64,000 bases of DNA from Obelidium mucronatum (Eukaryota; Chytridiomycota; Chytridiomycetes; Chytridiales; Chytriomycetaceae), in the NCBI GenBank assembly GCA_025765595.1, contig JAIVFH010000020.1, positions 186,001-250,000 of the forward strand, given 5' to 3'. A model generated the notes under the pieces. That model was not told where the DNA came from. It did no database searches and worked only from the letters and a program-made list of their open reading frames with translations. Within the stretch, counting starts at the first letter, position 1, and each line of letters begins with the position of its first letter. Below are positions 1 through 11,158 of the stretch, piece after piece. The position numbers and the translations under genes are program-made.

Positions 1-50
1 CCATTCTTGTCCTTGTCGTATTGATTGAATGTCTTGCGAATCGCTTCCAT
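1..50 (-). CDS. EF-hand protein, N-terminal fragment (runs off the window)
   Basis: The first 50 bases, read on the minus strand, start with ATG at position 50 and encode 16-17 residues beginning MEAIRKTFNQYDKDKNG. The segment YDKDKNG matches the start of an EF-hand calcium-binding loop (D-x-D-x-N-G) after an amphipathic helix, as in calmodulin, centrin or calcineurin B-type proteins. The rest lies to the left of the window, so the family member cannot be decided. The gene diverges from the methionyl-tRNA synthetase gene across about 190 bp of AT-rich DNA. Confidence 0.55.
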   Translation of the reverse strand, partial: MEAIRKTFNQYDKDKN

Positions 51-236
51 TTTTGTGTATTGGTTGTGGTGAGGGGTTGTTGGTATTTCTGATTTTATTT
101 AAAAAGCTTCTAGAAGCGCGCTGTTTGACGATAATTCAAATAAATATAAAAAAGACAATTAAAAAAAAACAATTATATAATTTGGTATAATAAAATAATG
201 ATAAAATCCAAGAAGAAAAAAAAAGATGGAAAAAAA

Positions 237-2272
237 ATGATAATAATTCAAGCTCTTATCCGTCAAAGTCAGCACCGCATTTCCTCACTACAACGACTAC
301 CGCCCAAATTTACCCGACGTTGCTCGTCAACGAAATCTTTGAAACCACCGATTCAGATTACATCGCCTATTTTCTATGTGAATGCAGTGCCGCACATTGG
401 ACACTTGTACTCTGCCGTGATTGCCGATACACTCAAACGGTGGTACGAATTCAAAGGCCATGATGCAATTTATTCAACTGGAACGGATGAACACGGTCTG
501 AAGGTTTGGGGGGGCTGAATCGAAGCCTTTATGAGTGAAGTTCCATCTAAAAAAAAAAAAAAAAACGGAAAAAAAACCAAACGCTTCGCAAAAGATCCAA
601 GAAGCCGCGAAAAAGGCGAAAAAGAATCCAAAGCTGTTTTGCGATGAAATATCAGACAAGTTTAGGGTGGGTGCGCGGGGGGGTGATGTTTTTTTTTTTT
701 AGAAAGCTGATGATGCAAACCTTTTTTAAGACATTGTTTGATTCTGCAAATATTGGATACACGCGATTCATTCGAACAACTGATTCTGATCATTATGTTG
801 CAGTTGAGGCTATTTGGGTATGGAAGCATTTATTTCTTTCAAGTGAACCGTTGACCAACAATTTTGGACACAGAGAAAACTGGTTGAAAACGGATACATT
901 TACAAAGGAACACACGAGGGATGGTACTCCATCTCAGATGAAACATTCTATCCTGCGACTCAAGTCGAAACTGTGGTGGATCCGAAAACAAACAAGCAAT
1001 CCACGAGATCAAAGGAGACTGGAAAAGCTGTTGAATGGACTGTGGAGGAAAACTATAAATTTCGACTGGGGTTGGTGAAGGAGCGATTAGTGGATTGGTT
1101 GAAGGCGAATCCTGAAGGTAAAATATCACGTGTTCGTGGAATGGGTGATAGGTTTAAAAACACTTTCCAAAAATCAGTCATCATTCCCAAAGCACAATAC
1201 ACGAATATCCTGAGAGCCCTTGAAGCGCCAGAGAGCGAGAGTGATGGCGGTTTATCTGATATTTCAGTCTCACGGCCCGTGTCGCGTCTGGAATGGGGAA
1301 TTCCGGTTCCCGGAGATCCTTCTCATGTAGTCTACGTATGGCTGGATGCATTGACAAACTATTTGACTGTTACGGGATATCCATGGACGAATGATAATGG
1401 GCAAGTTGCTGGGGGTTGGCCTGCCAAGTGGCATATTGTTGGGAAAGATATCGTCAAGTTCCATGCAATTTACTGGCCCGCGTTTTTGATTGCAGCAGAT
1501 CTCCCACTCCCGCAAAAGATTCTATCACATGCTCATTGGTTGCAGGGCAAGACGAAAATGAGTAAATCGTTGGGAAATGTGACGGACCCTCATTTGCTTA
1601 TGGCCGAATTCGGAGTCGATCCTGTGCGTTACTTTTTAATGCGCGATGGAGGAATTGAACATGATGCAGAGTTTTCAAAGGATATTGTCTTGAAGCGGTA
1701 TAGAGAGTTGGCAAATCAATTGGGAAACTTGGCGTTGCGGTGCTCTGGAGCTAAAGTCAATTATAAGCAAGTTATTCCTTTGGGTCCGGGTACAAATGGA
1801 TTTGGACAGGCTGAAGAATCCCTTGTAGGGTTATTACAGACTTTGCGAGGTATATTTTTTTGGTGTACATTTTCGGTCGTATACGTTATTTATCTTTTGA
1901 ATAGACGATGTTACAAATCGTTTCGAGAATGGTCAATTCGGGCGGGGTTTGGAGGCTGTGATTTTTGCAGTTGGTGAGGCCAACCGTTACTGGGATCATC
2001 AGAAACCATGGATCCTTGCTGAGCAAAGCTCAAATGATGTGGAAGCTGCAGAGCAGTTACAAACTGCTCTGTATTTGTGTTTCGAGACAATGCGTCTGGC
2101 GGGGTTACTGTTACAACCTGTGATGCCAGAGAAGATGGGTATTCTTCTCACATGGCTTGGTTTGGAGGAGAAAGAGCGCGCATGGCAGACTGCAGTTTTC
2201 CATCCAAAATCTTCTAGGAGTGAGTTTGTCTGTTTAACTCCTCTTTCTCCGTTATTTCCGAAGCTGAAATAA
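237..2272 (+). CDS. MSM1: mitochondrial methionyl-tRNA synthetase
   Basis: Class I aminoacyl-tRNA synthetase that charges mitochondrial tRNA-Met. The ATG at 237 gives a basic, Ser/Arg-rich leader suited to mitochondrial import; an upstream in-frame ATG at 198 adds only a Lys run. Visible motifs are the HIGH box as HIGH in VPHIGHLYS, then [61 protein letters not shown] and the KMSKS box in [11 protein letters not shown]. The length and order match human MARS2 and yeast Msm1. Introns inferred: 504-594, 667-702, 818-873 and 1850-1904. After the second intron the expected frame meets a stop unless one T is removed from the run at 722-727, so there is a 1-nt frameshift there, most likely an assembly error. 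The anticodon-binding helical domain follows the last intron and ends PLFPKLK. Confidence 0.93.
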
Positions 2273-2299
2273 AAAAAATGGACAAAATAACTTTGAAGA

Positions 2300-4901
2300 A
2301 TGGGGGACAAACCTCCACAACCCCCCTTTCAAAGATCGTCTAGTCCGTACTTCCGACCGCCGCCATACAGCAACAACTCCAACAACTCAAATTTCTACTT
2401 TCAGAATCGCGGACGGGATGGAAGGGGGAGGGGGCAGAGCCATTATCATCAGCAACCACAGCACCACCAGCGACACAACAACAACAACAGCAGCAACAGC
2501 AACAGCCAGAACAACGGCAGCAACTACGGCTTCGCCTTCAACAGCCGCAACAGCACGTACCGCAACAACAGCCGGGACTTCCGGACTCTCCAGGCGCCCG
2601 CCAGCGCCAACGGCCCCTCGAGCGCCCTCGCGGCACCGGCGCGCAGCCCGTCCGCCGCGCACGAGCGGCGCAGCGACTGGAAGGCGGTGTACACAACGGC
2701 GGCGACGGCGTCCGAACGCGAACGCGAAGGCGAACGGCCGCGCGGAACGGCGATCGTGTTTCCGCCCAGCGAAAGCCACAGCCGCGACGTCGTCGATCTG
2801 ACTGCGGCAGGACGCCGGCGTCGCGTCGCCCGCTGTCGTCCGCGGAAAGAAGCAAAAGGCAAAGAAAGCGAGGGAGAAGGGGAAGGAGAAAAGCCGGACG
2901 GCCCTAAAGTCGTGCTGACCTATCGACCTGACGGGCGCCGACGATGCCGAGCAGTGGCAAAACATTGCCCACCCGGCTGAAGCGCAAAATTCAGCTGCCA
3001 GACAACTACCAATCGCAGTCGGCTGAATTGCAAGATAAACGAATGGTACGCCCCAATGCGTCTCCCAAAAGACCCAGGAGCAGAACCCCTTGGACGCTTG
3101 AAGAAAAACAAAAAGTGTTCAAATCAATCAATGGAACTCGCTTGCTTCCCGACGTTCAGCTTTTGGGCGCTCATAACCCGATGGACGTGATGGCTCAGTC
3201 CGTACCTATCGTGTATAATTTTGTATATAGTAAACCCATGGTTCATGAATCTGATAAGAAGGCCGTTTGTTGGGGGCCTTGGCGGCAAAATGATACCATC
3301 GATGATGACGATAATGCAGGTGAATCGCCCAAGGAATGAACTCAGGGGGGCGACAGTATGGGCGCTAGCCTCTAACCCGGCTGGAAGTTTAGTGGGGAAA
3401 TCAGATGTACGCATGTTTCGGCCAACCAGCTTGGAGTGCAGTGAGTCGACCGTGAGATTTGCAGCAGGAGGAGACGATGCGTTGGATTCAAATGTTGGTA
3501 CGCGTACTCTTGTCCTCAACGTGTTCTTACACGTTGTTTCGTATCAAACTAGTACATGTCTCAATTCAAGTCCTCGTTTATTTTAAAAGATCTGGGGCGG
3601 TTTCTCAGGTTTTTCTTTCAAATGTTTTCTAATGATTCCCGGTATTTCTAACTGTCCCAATTAACAGAGCCTTTCGAAAACGTGACATGATGATTACAAG
3701 TAATCATGGAGATACTCACGCAGTTTGGAACCTGGGCGATGAAGCTCCTTTTCGAATACCCGCCTTGCTATTATCGGCGCAATCCACGCCTGCAACAAGT
3801 CTTATTGAAATTTCATCAAACGATGTATTTGTTGCAGTGGCTTATCAAAACGGCAGTACCTATATCTGGAACATGGACAACTCTCGTTTGGGAGGTAATA
3901 TGGGATACTCGTTCTTTTTTTTTTTTTCTTCTGCTTAATTCCCCCTTTAGATGGCCGCCTCATGTCGTCAACCAACATCCTGCACCCTGAAGCTTCCAGC
4001 CTCAAACCAGACCAAAAACAAGTGATTGCAATGAACTTTAATTGTTCTCATTTCTCGAATCCCGTAATCAGTGTGGCATACCCCGATCGAATTACATTTG
4101 TCGATACGCGGATAAAGCGACACGTTTTTTCTCAGGTAACAAACTATACAGTTTTTTGTTGAGTTGTTTTATTTTTCGTGAATTTGTGTGACTGATTGTT
4201 ATATTACAAAAAAGATATACCATAACCACGTGGGCCGGCTAACTGCGATGCATTGGAACGAACTTGACAAGAATATAGTTGCCTCGGGATCAAGTAGTGG
4301 GGAAATCAAAATCTGGGATACTCGCCATATTCAAAGTCGAACTGAAAAGAGGCAACCGATTGCATTCATATCAACATCAACCCATTTCTTTCGAATACTG
4401 CTGCTGCTACTGTTTCTGGTGGGGCATTCAGAAATTAGAGTGGAGTCCGGTTTGTAAAGAGTTGTTTCTCTCGAGTACGACAGATGGAATCGTGACAATG
4501 TATAATTCAACAGTTGAGTTTGCCCCCCACCACATCCACCCCCCCTTCTATTTTTTTGTATTGCTTGTTCAGAATTTAACTTTCGCCTTGCTCTTCTTTG
4601 CAGAAAGAAAACCCATTGTTTATTCATAAGCTGCATTCTCAATCGCATATATTTGGAACGTTTTGGAATACCGACCCTGAGCATGAAGGAACTGTCTTGA
4701 CGGGATATAACAAAACCAAGCAGGCAGATGGTGAAGGCATAATTCAAAGTATGTGGATATCTTGATTACCCATTTTTTTTTTGTATGAGTTTGGATTGTT
4801 TAATATCTTCTTTTTTTATTTCTATTTTAGTTTGGAGAAGTAAATCATACATGAGAGAAAGAGTTTCGCTGCGTGATTCAGGGGAAACTGTGATCCTTTA
4901 G
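2300..4901 (+). CDS. WD40-repeat protein with a disordered N-terminus
   Basis: The first part (2300-2980) is Pro/Asn/Gln/Arg-rich with RGRG and poly-Asn stretches and has much higher GC content than its surroundings. The frame then changes, and from about 2944 a second part continues in several short exons. It contains WALASNPAGSLV, SNHGDTHAVWNLGDE, VAYQNGSTYIWNMD, LTAMHWNELDKN followed by GSSSGEIKIWDTR, and LEWSP followed by LFLSSTTDGIVTMYN. These are WD40 blades, so the product should be a beta-propeller scaffold. Likely introns include about 3319-3345, 3545-3667, 3895-3950, 4136-4214, 4520-4604 and 4749-4832; the stop is the TAG at 4899-4901. The join between the two parts and a frame change near 4380-4430 are unresolved, so this may be two genes. 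I do not recognise the orthologue. Confidence 0.6.
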
Positions 4902-5211
4902 TAAATAAATATTTACGTAAATGTCATAAAATTCAGAAGGAAAAAAAAATCTAGTGTTCCGGATATTTCCGCCGCCAGAGATCGGGAAGGCCTCTGATGA
5001 TGAAACTAAACATAAAGAAAAAACGTGCTGCTTTGGTCCTACGTTGTTCGGAGTGATTCGGAATCTTACCCCAATGTCGCCATCAATTTTTTTTTATTGC
5101 CTTCCGATGATTTTCATTCAGAATACTCATAAAGGTGTTCATTTCACTCACTCATTCCTCTTTCAAAAAACATCCAAACAAAAAAAAGCAAGGTCCAATA
5201 TTGATCATTAA
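4902..5211. other. intergenic, no gene seen
   Basis: AT-rich spacer between the WD40 gene and the mitochondrial carrier gene. One open frame on the plus strand (4954-5211) has no recognisable domain and a composition typical of spacer. The 3' end probably carries the carrier gene's promoter, but no clear TATA or CCAAT element stands out. Confidence 0.5.
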
Positions 5212-6381
5212 ATGAGTGCAGCAGCAATTCAGAAAAGGCACAAGTGAGCACATTCTTTTCCGCTTCGTTTGCACAGCCTTAACAAGCCCTCATTTTTCTT
5301 TTCAACTCAAAAGCGAATTTGATCTAGACAAGGTGAATACTTTACGATACAATATCCCAGATATCATAGGGAAAACCCTGTTTTAAACATTCGGATCGCT
5401 TTCTTTTCTCTAGGCTCTCAAACGTGCACTTGGTGGAGGTGTTTCCGGAGCCGCTGCAATGGTTGTCCAAGTCTTCAGCTTAATGCCTCTAAGAACCGTA
5501 ATGAACTACCAATACAAGAATGGAATGAACACTACAGCTGCAATCAAGATTCTTTACAAGGACGGTGGTTTTGGTAATAACTGTCCCGAAAAAATCCCCC
5601 TGCCCCCTCCCTGAAAAAAGTTATCATTTTTTAACACTACTACGTATTCAAGGCCGATACTACCGCGGTCTAGGACCTGCGTTAATCCAAGGTCCATTGT
5701 CTCGGTTTGGTGATACAGCCTCGAATGCAGGTGCATTGGCTTTATTGGAGTCTTCCGATTTGACGCGAGGTCTTCCGATGGGTGTTAAAACACTTTTTGC
5801 GTCTGCGTTTGCAGCTTCATTCCGTATGGTGTTGACGCCGATTGATACGCTGAAAACTACCATGCAGACAAGTAAGTTCATATTATGTTTTTTGAAAGTT
5901 GCCTCCTAAAAAAATCCAATAATAATAATCACACACAGGTGGAGCCAGCGGAACAGCTTTACTAAGACAACGAGTCCGCGCCCACGGAATCGGAACCTTG
6001 TGGTACGGATCCGTTGCCACGGCCGCAGCCACCTTTGTCGGCCACTACCCATGGTTCGCCACATACAACATGTTGCAGGAATACCTTCCCCAGCAAAAGA
6101 CTACAGGCAGGAAACTTGCGCGGAACGCTGTGATTGGATTCAGTGCGTCGATTGTATCTGATTGTATTTCCAATTCTCTGCGTGTCATCAAGACGTATCG
6201 CCAGACGCATGAAACGAAAGTAACGTATCGCCAGGCGGTTCAGGATGTTGTTGCCAAGGATGGAGTTGTGGGGTTGTTTGGAAGGGGTCTTAAGACGCGT
6301 ATTTTGACGAATGGGTTGCAAGGGATCATGTTTTCGGTTTTGTGGAAGCTCTTTGAAGGTGAGAAGAAGAACATGGCTTGA
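5212..6381 (+). CDS. mitochondrial carrier family protein
   Basis: Inner-membrane solute carrier of the SLC25 family. A five-exon model (5212-5243, 5314-5332, 5414-5573, 5653-5871, 5939-6381) gives a clean 290-aa protein, the normal length for the family. The three roughly 100-residue repeats are visible. The first begins ALKRALGGGVSGAAAM with PLRTVMNYQYKNG in place of the usual Px[D/E]xx[K/R] motif. The second has GRYYRGLGPALIQGPLSRFG and TPIDTLKTTMQTSG. The third has SDCISNSLRVIKTYRQ and GLFGRGLKTRILTNGLQG. The first and third signature Pro-Asp pairs are altered (PLR, SLR), so this is a divergent subfamily with an unknown substrate. Exon 1 has only 11 codons and exon 2 only 19 bases; both are supported by phase and by good GT/AG sites. 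Confidence 0.85.
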
Positions 6382-6537
6382 AAAAAAAAGGTTTTGTGTG
6401 CTTACCCCTTTCAACTGCTCATCTAATAAAGAGAACTTGTTCCCGAAAGAGAAGCCAGTGGAAAAGAAGTAAAGTTAAAAGTAGTGTTCTGTTGTCATGT
6501 TTATTACATAAAAATAAAAAAAAAAGAGTTAAAAAAG

Positions 6538-7474
6538 ATGCACCACGATTCTGTGCCAACCCTGATTGATCTCCCCTTCGAGCTACACACCCAAATAGCC
6601 CAGTACATGCACAATCCAAAGCACCTTGCACGATATAGTAGCGTGAATCGAGTCCTGCGTCCGCTATGGTATGAAGCTGCCGTCTGGAAGCAACTGGTGG
6701 CGTCAAACCCAACAGTGGCTCAAGTAGCCGCTCCACCCGCCACCACATCCCTCTTGGATCACTACCGAGTCTTTTCCTCGACTCTAACAGTTCCATCAAT
6801 GCACATCACCTGGGGCGAAGACAGACGCTACTGGAACTTTACAGAAGTAGTCCCTGGAGTGACTGATATTCCGTCAACGCGGCCAGTCCGAAAGTCAGCA
6901 CAAATTGCCCATTTGATTTCAGTGTGTTTTGTAGATGTTGAAGCGACCCTGACCAATGTCAACACGCACTGCCTCTATGTACCCAAAGTGACCATGTGTG
7001 TTCCACGGCCATTCAGATCGCTGGAGAATATTGTCATTAGTGCTGAAGTCTTGGATGAGGATGGCGATGTTGAGCTTCTTCCTTCGAATACTCCAAACAG
7101 GGTATCAATGACACTGCGAGCTCTTGTGTGAGTGTTGTTTCGTTGAGGCGTACTCAGTTTTTCCGTTTGGAATTCTAACAATCTGAAAGCACCTAATCAC
7201 GCGGAAGTATCTTTCCCTTGGGCTGTTGTCTCGTTGCCAAAGTTGTGGGTTGGGCCATGGGAGGAACCCAAATGAATTCAAGAGTGTACGTTTCCGCTTA
7301 CAAGATCATTCAAACCATTGGAAGCACGGACTAGTGCTTGATTCTTTTGATCTCGTAAAGTATAATGAATTGCCACCTTTGCCACGGGAAGCTGGAGATT
7401 CTTCGGTAGTTGGTCAAGTGTCGCGGGGGTTTTCTTCAGTGTTTTCTACGGCCAGGTCCCTATTCAATCTGTAA
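6538..7474 (+). CDS. F-box protein
   Basis: The N-terminus (residues about 8-55) reads as an F-box: LIDLPFELHTQIAQYM, then NPKHLARYSSVNRVLRPLW and YEAAVWKQLV. This would bind Skp1 and place the protein in an SCF ubiquitin ligase. The rest is a beta-rich region with WGEDRRYWNF and KSVRFRLQDHSNHWKHGLV, likely a substrate-recognition domain that I cannot assign. The first exon ends near 7128 and the second begins near 7185. In the second exon two frames compete: one reads VSFPWAVVSLPKLWVGPWEE and fits upstream, the other carries the C-terminal part. A 1-nt frameshift near 7270-7276 would join them, as in several other genes here. It is the first gene of an F-box/LRR cluster. Confidence 0.6.
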
Positions 7475-7722
7475 ATAAAAAGTAGTGCAGACAGGGAGAT
7501 CATCGTCGAATATATAAAAGAATTTATCCTCCCAATAAGCTCCAATAAGTTGAGAAAATCGTTGTTCTGGAGACATTAAAACAGTTAGTTTTAATTCAAA
7601 GCTGTGATTTGAGGTGGAATTTGCCTTCGTGGTTTGAGTGTTGGAGAAAAAAAACATTCTCGTTTTTCCTTCGATCGATCGAACAACTCAGCCACCATCA
7701 GAAGAACTGCCGTATAAACAGC

Positions 7723-8763
7723 ATGGACCGAGCTATAACCGCCAAATCTCTGTCACAGAGCACAAGCAATATAAGCAGCAGATATGCTTTAGATATGTGT
7801 GCTGATCGACTCAACTTGATGGGAGACTCTTCTTTGCCTCAACTGCCAACAAAACCTCTTCTCAACTGGGATTTACTCAAGGAAATCTTCGCATGGATTC
7901 ACCCACGAAAAGTCTTTCAACTCTGCCGTCTTTCAAAGCAAACCAGCGAGACCTTAATTTCAAAGCACTTTGCTATTTTGAACCTCACTCGCTTTGTTCT
8001 TCGAAAAAGTCCTCCAGAATCACGCAATTATAACGCGCAGGAATTTGATCGCATGTTGTTCCACTGGCCAGAGCCATACCAGCACGTGTATGTAGCGAGG
8101 TTTAAAGCGCATTTGACGCATTTCTGGTGGGGTGAGAATCCATCTCGGACTGGAAGGATTCCAAAAGCGTTTGGACTCATGAATAGTTTAGTATATTTAA
8201 ATCTCGGGATGGGTAAGCTCGTGGGCTCTATTCCTGAGGAACTCATGACGCTTGGAACATTACAAACGTTGGATCTTGGTTACAATTCTCTGGAAGGCGA
8301 AATTCCGCGGTCCATCAAGAATTTGGTGAATGTTCGATTCTTAAAACTCAATGGGAATTGCCTCACGGGTGTGATACCTGAAGAGATTTGCCTGTTGGCA
8401 AATTTGGTGGAGTGTATGCTCTCGAAAAACCGATTGTCCGGGCCTATACCCAAGAACATTGGGAACCTTTCTAATCTAAGGCAGTTGGTGCTTCGGGAAA
8501 ATTATTTGACTGGTCCCATTCCAGATTCGATTGGAAAATTGGTGAACCTTCGAGAACTGTATCTCCAAAACAATCAGTTGTCATCCTCCATTCCACCTGG
8601 CATAGGGAATTTGCTACGTTTGCAGGATTTATATATTCATAATAACAGATTGGAAGGAAAGGTGCCAGAAACTATGTTGAATTTAGTGAGGTTGGACACT
8701 TGTGATTTAAGGAAAAATGCAAGCTTAACTTGCGACTTTGAGTTCCCCAAACTTCAACTTTGA
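7723..8763 (+). CDS. F-box protein with plant-type leucine-rich repeats
   Basis: A single-exon gene of 346 aa, starting at the first good ATG. Residues about 43-90 form an F-box-like segment (NWDLLKEIFAWIHPRKVFQL, followed by LSKQTSETLISKHFAILNLTRF). From about residue 140 there are seven or eight LRRs of the plant-specific type, for example LGTLQTLDLGYNSLEGEIP and LSNLRQLVLRENYLTGPIP. Such repeats are typical of plant receptor kinases but also occur in chytrid genomes. There is no signal peptide or transmembrane helix, so the protein is probably intracellular and selects targets for an SCF ligase. It is paralogous to the genes at 8967-9890 and 12011-13183, which share the F-box, the WPEPYQHVYVARFKAH-like hinge and the repeat type. 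Confidence 0.8.
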   Translation: MDRAITAKSLSQSTSNISSRYALDMCADRLNLMGDSSLPQLPTKPLLNWDLLKEIFAWIHPRKVFQLCRLSKQTSETLISKHFAILNLTRFVLRKSPPESRNYNAQEFDRMLFHWPEPYQHVYVARFKAHLTHFWWGENPSRTGRIPKAFGLMNSLVYLNLGMGKLVGSIPEELMTLGTLQTLDLGYNSLEGEIPRSIKNLVNVRFLKLNGNCLTGVIPEEICLLANLVECMLSKNRLSGPIPKNIGNLSNLRQLVLRENYLTGPIPDSIGKLVNLRELYLQNNQLSSSIPPGIGNLLRLQDLYIHNNRLEGKVPETMLNLVRLDTCDLRKNASLTCDFEFPKLQL

Positions 8764-8966
8764 CATAATTCTTTTCAAATACATTTTTCTTTGTGTATTT
8801 ATTTATTTCGGAATTTCTTCTCACAAGATGGAAAGACTACGTGACATAACTTCCACCATAACTCTGTAAGTGGAGTGTAAACTTTCAATATTGAGAGCGA
8901 CATCTGACGCATTGATCCAGAAATGAGTTGGTCGAAGAGGCCGTTGCGATCGCCCCAAACAAATCC

Positions 8967-9890
8967 ATGCCTGACAAACCCAGAAACAAAGCCTCTCAGC
9001 AACATTTCCCACACGACGTACTCATTAGAATATTAAGCTGGATACATCCAAATCATGTCCTAAAATTCAGAAGACTTTCTCATCTGTTGGATTCCACTTT
9101 GACTTCCACACATTTTGCCCTCCTTGCCACAAATCACTGCGAAATACGCGTTCCTAAAAACAATCGAACAATGAAGCAGAGTTTTGAGCTCGGTTGGTTT
9201 AATTGGCCAAATGCGCTGCAATCAGTATATACGCGATCTTTGACTCACTTGACAAACATCAGTTTGGAATCATGTGGACTCACCGGATCGCTTCCAAAGC
9301 CCCTTTGCTCTATGACTCAATTGACAAGTTTATTTCTATCTCACAATCAGTTGACTGGAAGTATTCCAAAAGAGTTTGGCCAATTGAGGAAACTCGAATT
9401 GTGCGTCATGGCATCGAACCAGCTTTCGGGACCAATTCCAAACGAAATTGGCAATTTGGGTCTCCTTCAGTGCCTCAATCTTTCCGATAACCTGTTGACT
9501 GGTGTCATTCCAACGGAATTCAAAAACCTACAATTTCTGCTTTACATCTACCTACAAAACAATAACCTTTCAGGTGAAATCCCACACGAGCTGGGAACTC
9601 TTGGTTGCCTCAATGAGCTTAATCTCTCAAACAATAATCTGTGCGGCGAGATCCCCGAATCACTGGGAGAGCTGGATTATATTCAGGAGATGGACTTGAG
9701 CAATAATTATCTTGAAGGAGAAATCCCTCTTTCAATATATTTGAAGATGGAGGAAGAAGGGATGAGACTGAATGTTTTGAATTTGTATGGGAATAGGTTG
9801 GATCCTGTTCCACCTGAGCTATCTCATTTTGAAATTGAGAGGGGGTCATTTGAGTTTTCGAATCTGTATACAGGCTCTATGGGGTACTAA
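8967..9890 (+). CDS. F-box protein with plant-type leucine-rich repeats (paralogue)
   Basis: The protein has 307 aa if it starts at the ATG at 8967; the frame is open upstream to about 8928, so an earlier exon is possible. The F-box is clear: FPHDVLIRILSWIHPNHVLK then FRRLSHLLDSTLTSTHFALL. It is followed by FNWPNALQSVYTRSLTHLTN and about six LRRs of the form LxxLxxLxLxxNxLxGxIPxEx, such as LGCLNELNLSNNNLCGEIPE. There is no membrane segment. The gene lies about 200 bp downstream of its paralogue in the same orientation, which points to local tandem duplication. Substrate unknown. Confidence 0.78.
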   Translation: MPDKPRNKASQQHFPHDVLIRILSWIHPNHVLKFRRLSHLLDSTLTSTHFALLATNHCEIRVPKNNRTMKQSFELGWFNWPNALQSVYTRSLTHLTNISLESCGLTGSLPKPLCSMTQLTSLFLSHNQLTGSIPKEFGQLRKLELCVMASNQLSGPIPNEIGNLGLLQCLNLSDNLLTGVIPTEFKNLQFLLYIYLQNNNLSGEIPHELGTLGCLNELNLSNNNLCGEIPESLGELDYIQEMDLSNNYLEGEIPLSIYLKMEEEGMRLNVLNLYGNRLDPVPPELSHFEIERGSFEFSNLYTGSMGY

Positions 9891-9942
9891 TAGAGGCTGA
9901 GTTTTTGAGTGGTGATAAAATTACATCCAAAAAAAAGCAAAC

Positions 9943-11158
9943 ATGTCGATCAGAATAGCAAGAGGATCTGTAGCATTCTATGCACTTTTTATTGTTTTTA
10001 CTGACACATGGATTGGAATAGCAGTGTATCTGGCAACAGGTCGCTTCAATCAGCCATCCAATGTGAATGGGTTGATTTCGACCTGCATTAAGCAGCGTGA
10101 GGCTGGTGTTGTGAAGGAGTCCACCAACAACAAGAGCCAAAGTCGCGCAGCTCGCAAGGAGTCGAACAGGTCAATGGATTACACTTGGCCTCTGTATCGG
10201 CGGCTTTATTGGGGTTATCTATGCCTCAAACAGCTACTTTTATGGCCATGAGCAATTTGCAGATCTGACTGGATGCTATGATGCAAGCGGAAATGCGGAC
10301 ATCATTCTTGTACGGGGGCATGATGTTGACTCGCAGGGGGATCAGTGCAAGGTAAGACTTTGCGCAGTTGCCGGCTGCTGGATATGCAGTTCAACCTCTC
10401 TTTCCCAAAATTACTTAGGCAATTCAAGTCATTCGGATTCGTTTCGGGGCCGACTTGCTCTACCAAATAAGTCATGACCAAAAAACATTCCAACAGACCA
10501 CCATCACGAACCCGAATGATCCTTCTTCCTTCATCACCGCTCAGTTTTGTGATGTCAATTCCGTCTACAGCATTACTGTCCAAAATCCACCAACAACTCT
10601 TGCACAAGTTCCAACATCGTTTGGAATATTGATCAACCTAGAATCAGCACGTTTCCAAAACGCATTTTATGGATCCGAAGTTGTATCTTCTCTATTCGCG
10701 TTGTTGCAAGTGCCGCGGTATTTTAAGGTCTTGAATCTTTCTGGATCGGAATCGAATGCAATGGATTCCAAAAAAGTTTTGAATGGAACGATTCCTGCGC
10801 TGCCGCCCATGTTGACCAAGTTGAACTCATTTTTCCGTGGCTTGGGGCTATCGAATAATAACTTGACTGGCGGGATTCCAGAGAATATGATGACATATAA
10901 TACAGCCATGTCTCAACCAACCCGCGTTTGAGTGGCCCGCTTCCGACGTCAGTTTTTGAAAGCTCCACCAAGAAACCAGATTGGTCCGTAACTCGCCAAT
11001 GCCAGCTCGAAAAGACACAGCTTTGCATTCCACCCTCATGGAATGTCAAACACACCTCGCTGCCAACAAATACCTACCAGCTGCCAACCGTCTCAACCGC
11101 AACTTCTCTTTTCAGCGAAGAATATCATAAGCTGGCGTCGCGTGTCTGGTATGACTGA
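9943..11158 (+). pseudogene. LRR surface protein gene with frame breaks
   Basis: Three frames must be joined to read this gene. The first (from ATG 9943) has a hydrophobic stretch GSVAFYALFIVFTDTWIGIA and a short cytosolic-like segment. From about 10170 a different frame encodes a second membrane segment, GQWITLGLCIGGFIGVIYAS, followed by HEQFADLTGCYDASGNADII. An intron at about 10352-10419 (gtaaga to ttag) leads to an ectodomain with LRR-like parts such as FFRGLGLSNNNLTGGIPENM. Near 10890 the frame shifts again before RLSGPLPTSVFESS. It resembles a type II or polytopic LRR cell-surface protein related to the gene at 50442-52172. The two breaks could be assembly indels or true decay; I lean to a damaged gene because both are far from long homopolymers. 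Confidence 0.5.

Noticed and set aside
2387..2965. Minus-strand frames over the GC-rich start of the WD40 gene
   Set aside because: Low-complexity Val/Ala/Arg text created by CAA/CAG repeats and GC bias; no domain.
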